Of a stretch of 64,000 nt of DNA, positions 57,126-64,000 are shown piece by piece. Below the pieces are notes generated by a model, which searched no databases, was not told where the DNA came from, and saw nothing but the letters and a program-made list of their open reading frames with translations. Both the position numbers and the translations under genes were made by a program. The stretch is from Symbiodinium natans. Taxonomy: Eukaryota; Sar; Dinophyceae; Suessiales; Symbiodiniaceae. The stretch spans positions 12,501 through 76,500 of the forward strand of contig CAJNDS010002244.1 in assembly GCA_905221605.1 (NCBI GenBank). The letters are read 5' to 3'. Numbering within the stretch: position 1 is the stretch's first letter; every line of letters begins with the position of its first letter.

Positions 57126-57230
57126 CCCAATACCCTAGAATTAAGAATATACCTTAAAGCACATAGGCATCCTTAGTATGATTTAAGGGCATATTCCTTA
57201 GCTAATGAAGGGGTATTGGGCTCTCTATGG
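57126..57230. mobile_element. Inverted-repeat element, family D
   Basis: Begins GAGCCCAATACCCTAGAATT and ends with AAGGGGTATTGGGCTCTCT. Relatives: 8395-8590, 13690-13850, 22960-23035, 56506-56650, 63775-63860. Confidence 0.6.
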
Positions 57231-59064
57231 CTCTCTGGGTATCTGATTCGAATGATGATTTGGGTGAATGATGCACGCGCTGCGCGCGAAATGTCGCTTT
57301 CAGTGGCAGGCGCAGCACTGGCAGCTCTCTGGGTTCAGGGTTCAGGGTTTAGGGCCTCGGTTTAGGGTTTAGAGTTTAGGGTTTAGGGTTTATAAAGGTT
57401 AAGGGTTCAGGGTTCAGGGTTTAGGGCTCGCTATGGGGGATTCGTGATTCAGAGGTTCGGGCAGGGGGTCCGCTAAACCCAAACCCCATACCCCAAACCC
57501 TAAACCCTGAACCTAAACCCTGAACCCATGAACCCTAAACCCTAAACTCTAAACCCTAAACCCTAAACCCATCCGAAGTTCCATGCTCTTCTGCCGCGAT
57601 CTCAAACTCACGAATTGTAGGTGCACTCCGAACCTTCTTGAAGCATGTCCCCGGAGACTCCTGTAACACCCCTCAATTAAGGAATCGTCCTTAAACCAGA
57701 TAACCACTTAAGGAACACTCTTATATCCCTAAACCCTAAACCCTAAACCCTAAACCCTAAACCCTTAAGGGGTATTGGGGGGGCCTGGGGTCCGCCATGA
57801 GCCTGTCAAAGTCGAAGCCCATCGCAACTCGGCGCCCAAGTGGCACCGAATGCCAATAGGGCTTAAAGCCCTAAACCCTGAAACGTAGAGGCTTAGGGTT
57901 TAGGGTTTAGGGTTTAGGGTTTAGGGTTTAGGGTTTAGGGTTTAGGGTTCAGGGTTTAGAAATAGTGCGACAACGGTAAGAATAGGAATGCTCATAACTC
58001 AGTGTACAAAGTCGTAAGCTTGGGTTGCAGGACACCATAAGCTTGGAACACCCGATGCCCGCAGGGTTCCTGTAATGAGAATGATAGCTAAGTTGGGGTT
58101 TAGGGTTTAGGGTTTAGGGTTTAGGGTTTAGGGTTTAGGAATCCTAGTAAGAGTTCCCCAAAAAGTTTAGGGCGTATTGCTATGTTAAGAGGCTTTACGT
58201 TCCTGTAAATTCTAGTGAATATTCCTGAGATCCGAGTAAGCATTCCTATATGGTTTAGGGGTATATTATTCCTTTGTTAAAGGGTTTTACATGCCTGTAA
58301 ATCATACTAAGCATTCCTATATAGTTTACAGGCCTAGTCCTTTGTTACGGGGTTTTAAGGGACTAAGCCCTAAACCCTAAACCCGAAACCCCTAAACCCC
58401 TAAACCCCCAAACCCCCAAACCCCTAAACCCCTAAACCCCTAAACCCTAAAGCTAAAGCCTAAACCCTGACTCTCTGGGAGATAGACACCTGCACGGCAG
58501 CATCGACAGCCGCTGCAAGGTGACGCGGCTGCCCGAAGAAGTGGTCCTGAGCACCATCAGGGTTTCGGGTTTCGGGTTTAGGGTCTAGGGTCTAGGGCCT
58601 AGGAGAGTTTAGGTTTTAGGGTTTTTGTAGGGAATCCGAAGTATGGGCCCTGAATTTGGGTCCCCTGTTGAAGAACCCCAAACTATACTATAGATAATAA
58701 AAGCCCATACTTCGGATCCCTTTGAATCCTTGTAAACAAGGCTAAGGGACCATACTAAGGGCCCAGATTTTGGGTTTGGGTTCGGTTTTAGGGTTTGAGG
58801 GTCTTAGGGCGCAGTACACTCTCTGGATACGGCAGGCCCACAGGGCAAATGGGCGATGGACCCAGGTCATGCGAACAGGGTTTAGGGGTTAGGGTTTAGG
58901 GTTTAGGGCTTGGGGTTTGGGGTTTAGGGTTTAGGGTTGAGGCATGACCCAATAAATGCAACCACCCCGGTTTCGGGGTTTTAGGAAAGCTACAATCGCC
59001 AGGGCGAAGCCGCACTTGGCACATGCTCAAACCATCTGGGCCGCAACAGAAACAAGTGCCAGAT

Positions 59065-59205
59065 CCCTAAACCCCTAAACCCCTAAACCCCTAAACCCCG
59101 AAACCCCGAAACCCCGAAACCCCGAAACCCCGAAACCCCTAAACCCCGAAACCCCGAAACCCCGAAACCCCTAAACCCCTAAACCCCTAAACCCTAAACC
59201 CTAAA
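59065..59205 (-). repeat. Variant telomere array, 8-bp units
   Basis: CCCCTAAA and CCCCGAAA units in blocks. Confidence 0.85.
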
Positions 59206-60029
59206 CATCGGGGCGCAATGTACTTGTCGAGCCACTTAAGTATTAACCGCATCATTGTCCAAGGGTATGCTGCATGCTCGTGTCATTAGCACTGGAAATA
59301 TCCACCATGGAAGTAAAATCCACGCGACTTGCCCGCATTGTTTAGCATGTGGCTATTTCTTGGTTTGTCCGAATATCTTTCGCCATGCCATTCTTTTTGC
59401 CGGTCTGTCATACATCTCTCTCACCTTCTCTCCGTCTCTCTCTCTTCGTTGTTCCTCCGTCTCTTTATATCAGTATGTTACTTGAAAGGGCAGTGTTTGG
59501 CAAAATTATGCTGTCGTTTCAGAAAAACTCAATGGAATACGCAACAGTACTTGGGAACCATGTATGCGAACTTATATAAGGTGACCGGTTGTAGCAATGA
59601 CTTCTCAGAAAAAGAAACAACACACGACAATTGCTTTCGAGGCTAGAAGCATGCCAGACATGCAGTGGCACATCATTGGTCTTCACATTGTCAAGTCAGG
59701 GATCCTGTGGTATTCTGCGAGACGAACTCACACCGGTGAATATCAATGGTAAATCATCATGTCGAGCATCTTGTGACGAACATGTACCCCAATTGCTTGT
59801 TGCCGACTGGCTTTCATGGCTTTCGTTTTGACTGGCCACGATCGTCCTCTACCTTCTCATGTCTCAGCTCAGGGCGACAAAAGTTGGAAAGCAAAAGACG
59901 AGAGAATCTGGAGCGCTCTGTACACCGCCCTACATCTGGATTCCAGGGTATAGGGTCTAGGGTTTAGGGTTTTGGGATCAGGGTCCTCCTGCGCCCCCTC
60001 ATGGGTCAGCGCACAGATCTGCCTAGGGC

Positions 60030-61589
60030 CTAGTTTTGTTCATTGCCAATGAGCAGCTGCATGGCCCTGTCAACACCGCCCGCTGCATGGAGGCCTTCGG
60101 CAACACGCTCCGCTGAATCGCGGAAGCTCGGAATCTCCAGGACCTGTTGCAGGGCTTCGGCCACCCTCGTCTGGTAGCTGGCCACCTCTTCCTCCTTGTC
60201 AGGCCTGTCTACGCACAGACCGACTTGCATGGCCTGCGCTTTGGCACCATTCGCCGGCTGATCTGCGAAACCGGGACACACCACGAGCGGCGTCCCAACC
60301 AACATACTCTCCATAAAAGAGTTTTGCCCCCCATGAGTCACAAACACTACGGGCTTCTGGCGCAAGATGTCCACTTGCGGCAGGACGTTGCGACAGATTG
60401 AGTTCAGGGGCACATCAATACCCTCCAGCGCATCCTCTTGCGGACCAACAGCCACCAGTAGCAGCGGCCCCTCATCAGTCTGCTGGCCAAGCGCCTGAAA
60501 GACTGCGCGGAAGACCGACTGGCACATCTCCTTGCCTGTGATAGCGCTGCCATCCCTTGCCAGCCATCCGTGGTTCCCACTATCTCCGGTGATCACCTTA
60601 GTTGCTGAGTTCATAAGCCCTAAAAAAGTGTACACATTCAGTTCTATAGGGGAATCTATATAGTATCCCAAGAAGTGTAAAGTGTACTCACTCAGCAACG
60701 AAGTCACTGTGCCCAAGGAGACCAAGACGAGCTGACGGCCAGCGGCCACAGCTTCCTCCAAGGCCTCTTGTGGGAAGACCTCATCCACAGCACTACAAAC
60801 ACGGTGGAGCTTGGGGAGTCGCTTCGGGAGCGTTTCGCTCGCCTCCGTTGCCTCCTTCTGATTGCTATGACCAGCACAGCGCTTCGCGCCAGGGATGTCG
60901 ATCAGAGGGCCCACAAACGCGAAGGTCTTGCCTTCAGCGGCGTAGAGGGCCGCGTCCTCCTTCCAGTCATCAGCCAAGACTTCGGTGGTGGTGACCAGGT
61001 TCAGCTGCGAGTAGTGGTCTCGGTGCAGCGGAGGCACGGTATTCAAAGACAAATCCGGGAGCTCCAGCTTCGTCTTCAAGCACGCCAGGGCTTCCAGCTG
61101 AGGAGGGTTCTGGGCCAGCAGACTACAGACCTCGGCACTGCTGAGGCCACAGGTCTCTGCGATCTTCTCCATGCTACCTGGGCCAGGCAAAGTCAGGAGG
61201 CTGACGCTGCGGATGCCCAAGTGCCGCGCTACCAGGTGGGCGTAGGCCGAGAGGTGGGGGCAGTAAACCACCAACTCAGGCCTCGTCTCCCGGAAGTAGC
61301 CCAGCAACTTCTCGGCTGCCCTCTCCAGGCGAATGGCACTACACATGGCCACAACCAATGAAAGCCTCGAGTCGAAACCGTGGAGTTCAACGAATTCTGA
61401 AGTTGAAGGGTCATTGAAGGCGTGGCCGTCCACGAAGAGGGCCCCTGTGTCCTCAACGGCCTCGCGGAAGGCGGGGAAGCTTACGAAGCGCACATCCCAG
61501 CCCAAATTCACCAGGCGCCGTGCCAGTGGGAGGGCTGGGTTCGTGTGGCCACTGGCCATGGGAAAGACAAAAGATGCCAAAGGAGCCAT
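60030..61589 (-). CDS. GT-B glycosyltransferase, macrolide/UDP-glycosyltransferase type
   Basis: Transfers a sugar from a nucleotide-sugar to a small acceptor; family GT1-like by motif. The N-terminal half starts FPMASGHTNPALPLARRL (acceptor-side fold with the catalytic-type His). The C-terminal half has CRNVLPQVDILRQKPV, FVTHGGQNSFMESM and GTPLVVCPGFADQP, the nucleotide-sugar signature. The unbroken frame of 519 codons hides an intron at 60597-60707 (111 nt): its removal (ACA|GTGACTT...CTAAG|GTGATC) restores the family's VSLGTVITGD and gives 482 residues in two exons, 60708-61589 and 60030-60596. The intron is a family A introner with GTGA on both sides. No signal peptide is evident. Acceptor substrate cannot be told from sequence. 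Confidence 0.93.
   Translation of the reverse strand: MAPLASFVFPMASGHTNPALPLARRLVNLGWDVRFVSFPAFREAVEDTGALFVDGHAFNDPSTSEFVELHGFDSRLSLVVAMCSAIRLERAAEKLLGYFRETRPELVVYCPHLSAYAHLVARHLGIRSVSLLTLPGPGSMEKIAETCGLSSAEVCSLLAQNPPQLEALACLKTKLELPDLSLNTVPPLHRDHYSQLNLVTTTEVLADDWKEDAALYAAEGKTFAFVGPLIDIPGAKRCAGHSNQKEATEASETLPKRLPKLHRVCSAVDEVFPQEALEEAVAAGRQLVLVSLGTVTSLLSEYTLHFLGYYIDSPIELNVYTFLGLMNSATKVITGDSGNHGWLARDGSAITGKEMCQSVFRAVFQALGQQTDEGPLLLVAVGPQEDALEGIDVPLNSICRNVLPQVDILRQKPVVFVTHGGQNSFMESMLVGTPLVVCPGFADQPANGAKAQAMQVGLCVDRPDKEEEVASYQTRVAEALQQVLEIPSFRDSAERVAEGLHAAGGVDRAMQLLIGNEQN
60597..60707. mobile_element. Introner family A copy, glycosyltransferase intron
   Basis: 111 nt with ends CTTCGTTGCTGAGT and ACTCAGCAACTAAG (minus strand) and GTGA on both sides. 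Canonical GT-AG. Length divisible by three and free of stops, so retention adds 37 residues after VSLGTV. Confidence 0.92.
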
Positions 61590-62097
61590 GAAAGGAAGGG
61601 TTCAGCGCTTCGAGGCTTTGGGATTGAGGGCAGGAAAATGCTCTTCCGTGCCTGAGCTCGAGGTCAGCAGAAAAACCTACATCCCGCAAGCCCCTTAAAC
61701 ATAGACCCTAAACCTTTAACCCAAAAGCCGAAATCCTCAATCCAAAGGCATGCAATCTGAATTGGAGGCGCACATCAAATGTATCAGTTCCAATATACAT
61801 TCCCTTTCAAACATCCCTGCCCTAAACCCTGCACACCCATGGGCCCTAAGCCTTAAACTATAGCACCTTAGCATAAACAATATGTTGAGAAGTCCCTTGC
61901 GGTTCAACTAAAAATGACAGAATGTCTTAGGGAGCTACCATAAAGCCTCTAAGCCGTAAACCCTTTACCCTAGACCCTGAATCCTGAACCCTAAACCCTA
62001 AATCCTGAACCCTAAACCCCGAACCCTAAGGCGGAGGAAGCGTCGCAGCCGTCGATCAACTCCAGCCGTGGAGGAGCTTCAGAGTCTTGAAGCCTCG

Positions 62098-62227
62098 GAT
62101 TTAGGGTTTAGGGTCTGGGGTTTAGGGTTTAGGGGTTTCGGGGTTTAGGGTTTAGGGGTTTAGGGTTTAGGGTTTAGGGTTTAGGGTTTAGGGTTTAGGG
62201 TTTAGGGTTAGGGTTTAGGGTTTAGGG
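62098..62227 (+). repeat. Telomere-type array
   Basis: TTTAGGG with a few irregular units, in gene-poor DNA upstream of the glycosyltransferase. Confidence 0.88.
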
Positions 62228-63204
62228 CGCCTCGGCGCGCGGCGCCAGTAAGCGAAGGCATTTATATTCAATGCAGTCCAACAATTTTCATTGGTGTTGG
62301 CTTCGTTCCACCCGCCCGCTGTGAGCTTTCACAGGCCACCACCCAAACCACTGCCTTTTAGGGTTTAGGGCTGTCGCCCTGAATTCTTCTGGGGGGGCCA
62401 GGACGGCAACAAACACAAAAATCCAGACTCGGCTTTAGGGTATTCTCATCAAGAGGAGGATCGTGGGGGCTCTCTTTGTGAGTAGAAGGCACCACGAAAG
62501 TGGTCCTATTGCAACGCGCAGCCCAAAGGGCTGAATTCGACCACTATCCAATGGCTCCACCCATTGTCTATCCAGTAAAGGTGTGTCTGGACTGCCGGGT
62601 GTAGTTCTGGGTCCAGGCACCATACAAAGGGGTGGGTACAGCCTAGGCAGGCCGGTGGGAATTTAGTGCTTAGGGTTTGGGGTTTAGGGCTTCGGGCTTA
62701 ATTAGGGTTTGGGGGTGAGGGTTTACGGTCTTTCTCCCTGCTTTCTGGGGCACGAAGGGTCTACTACAGACTTCTGTTCTACATGTTTACCCCAGGTATA
62801 TCAGGCCTGAAAGCTGGAAGGCTGAAATTAAAATAGACCAGGAATCCCAAAACGATCTTCATGATTAATTCTCTAATCCTTTGCTATAAGGTGCCGTACT
62901 GTGGAATGGGACCCAACCACCCTCATCGTGACCTAAGGAAGTTTCCGTCGTACTTATTAAGATCGTATTAAGGGTTTAGGGTTTTGGGCCCTATACCCTA
63001 CAGCGCTCGCTGGGGACCTGTCTCTACGCTCGCAACCCCCACACACACATAACCCTAAACCCTAAACCCTAAACTCTATAACCCTAAACCCTAAACCCTC
63101 GGAGGATGAGGGCCCCCCAACCAACCTTCTGCTGTGGCGCTCGCGGTGGACTTCGCGGAGCTGCTCTGCGTCGCAGTACTCGTCCCCTGGGTGGCTGTAG
63201 CCGG

Positions 63205-63432
63205 GGTTTAGGGTTTAGGGTTTAGGGGTTAGGGGTTTTAGGGTTTAGGGTTTGGGGTTTGGGGTTTAGGGTGACACCTGTGATTTAGGGTTTTATTATA
63301 GGGTTTTAGGGTTTGGGGTTTAGGGTTTTAGGGTTTGGGGTTTAGGGTGACACCTGTGATTTAGGGTTTTATTATAGGGTTTTAGGGTTTGGGTTTAGGG
63401 TTTTAGGGTTTAGGGTTTGGGGTTTAGGGTGA
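63205..63432 (+). repeat. Tandem repeat of about 80 bp containing telomere units
   Basis: Two and a half copies sharing GGTGACACCTGTGATTTAGG and TTATTATAGGGTTTTAGGG. Confidence 0.82.
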
Positions 63433-64000
63433 AACCTGTGACCCTCTTTACCTACAGTTTTTTGGGTTACACCTACCAATGCAGGGTAGCTACTACTAAA
63501 CTGCAGGTAAATAGGGTCCCAACAGTAGGGCTTGTTGAAGCTTGAGGGCACTCGATTTGAAATTTGGGTTTGAGTTGAGAGGCTCTTGCTTTGAGCCCAG
63601 GGCGTCAGGGTCCTGTTGGATTGAAGCTTTCGGTGTTGGGGATTTGGGGGGGGGGGGGAATCAAAGTACGCCAAGGTGCTTGACGGTTGCACCGGCCTAA
63701 ACGCCTAAACCCCCAATCCCTGCCCTGAACTCGAACCCCTGTAGCACCGTTTGCTGGCCGGCCTGTGCTTAGGCAAGTAAGGAATATACCTTAGACCGTT
63801 TACGGGCCCTTATTTTGATTTAAGGTATCTTCCTGAATTGCCTTTTTTTTACGGGCTCTTTGGGAGTGGGAAATTCTCCAAGTTCTCTGATTTCGGCTGA
63901 CTACTCCTCAATTCTGGGACGCGGGGACTCGATTGTGAAGGGATGTCATGTTTTGAGGGACTTCAATACCCCTTACTTATAGAACATTCCGTAAACTATC

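Larger units (their letters stand above)
55990..60029. other. Gene-poor stretch
   Basis: Telomere arrays (57893-57955, 58094-58139, 59065-59205), hairpin elements and unique DNA. 59210-59945 is a repeat-free, CT-rich-containing segment with overlapping + strand frames of 60-105 codons that show no family and disagree with each other; no gene claimed. Confidence 0.5.
61590..64000. other. Gene-poor stretch upstream of the glycosyltransferase
   Basis: Short 5' region without repeats (61590-61690), then decayed telomere-like DNA, arrays and a family D-like element at the end. A 62-codon minus frame at 62435-62623 has no recognisable family. Confidence 0.5.

Noticed and set aside
59255-59831. Overlapping + frames of 60-105 codons
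   Set aside because: Mutually exclusive frames with low-complexity Ser/Leu content and no motif.
1-64000. Window as a chromosome end, since it is rich in TTTAGGG
   Set aside because: Arrays are short, in both orientations, and lie between and inside genes; there is no terminal run at either edge.
1-64000. CRISPR arrays, tRNA or rRNA genes, transposase or reverse transcriptase genes
   Set aside because: None recognised; the tandem repeats are telomere-derived or minisatellites without spacer structure.

Overview
The window is nuclear DNA of a dinoflagellate-type alveolate. The evidence is dense plant/alveolate-type telomere repeats (TTTAGGG/CCCTAAA) scattered through the interior, introns with GT, GC and GA donors whose acceptor AG is nearly always followed by G, introns that are themselves small transposon-like elements with terminal inverted repeats and 4-bp target duplications (introner elements), and an RRM protein of a kind common in dinoflagellates. 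The species is not determinable from sequence alone; introner-rich genera such as Polarella or Prorocentrum fit the pattern.

Layout. (1) About 0.5-5.0 kb: short protein-like exons on the + strand of an unidentified gene, between telomere-repeat arrays. (2) 5.05-34.57 kb, minus strand: one complete prolyl-oligopeptidase (peptidase S9A) gene, cut into about 37 small exons (26-138 nt) and spread over 29.5 kb. The exons come in the right order, from the N-terminal DPFLWLEDV through the beta-propeller to the catalytic Ser (GGSNGG), Asp (DDRVHP) and His (EGGHGG) motifs, and end at a TGA. Ordinary ORF calling misses it because most exons are under 80 nt. (3) 34.7-35.15 kb: a GC-rich, telomere-repeat-free island at the 5' end of that gene, possibly a divergent promoter. 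(4) 35.5-48.3 kb: scattered + strand candidate exons of one or more unidentified genes among repeats. (5) 49.5-55.6 kb, minus strand: a gene of about 17 exons for a Gln-, Pro- and Ser/Gly-rich RNA-binding protein with one RRM; at least eight of its introns are introner elements with recognisable target-site duplications. (6) 55.6-60.0 kb: repeats and gene-poor DNA. (7) 60.03-61.59 kb, minus strand: a macrolide-type GT-B glycosyltransferase with one introner intron of 111 nt that keeps the reading frame open. (8) 61.6-64 kb: repeats.

The striking point is the link between telomere repeats, introners and introns. One introner family (14-bp ends CTTAGTTGCTGAGT) interrupts three unrelated genes here, each time with a 4-bp target duplication whose first two bases become the GT, GC or GA donor. 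Telomere-repeat arrays sit inside several introners and in most long introns. In at least one case (54.07-54.52 kb) an almost purely telomeric block of about 410 bp is bounded by a 14-bp duplication of exon sequence that supplies both splice sites, so it looks like an intron made directly from a telomere-repeat insertion.
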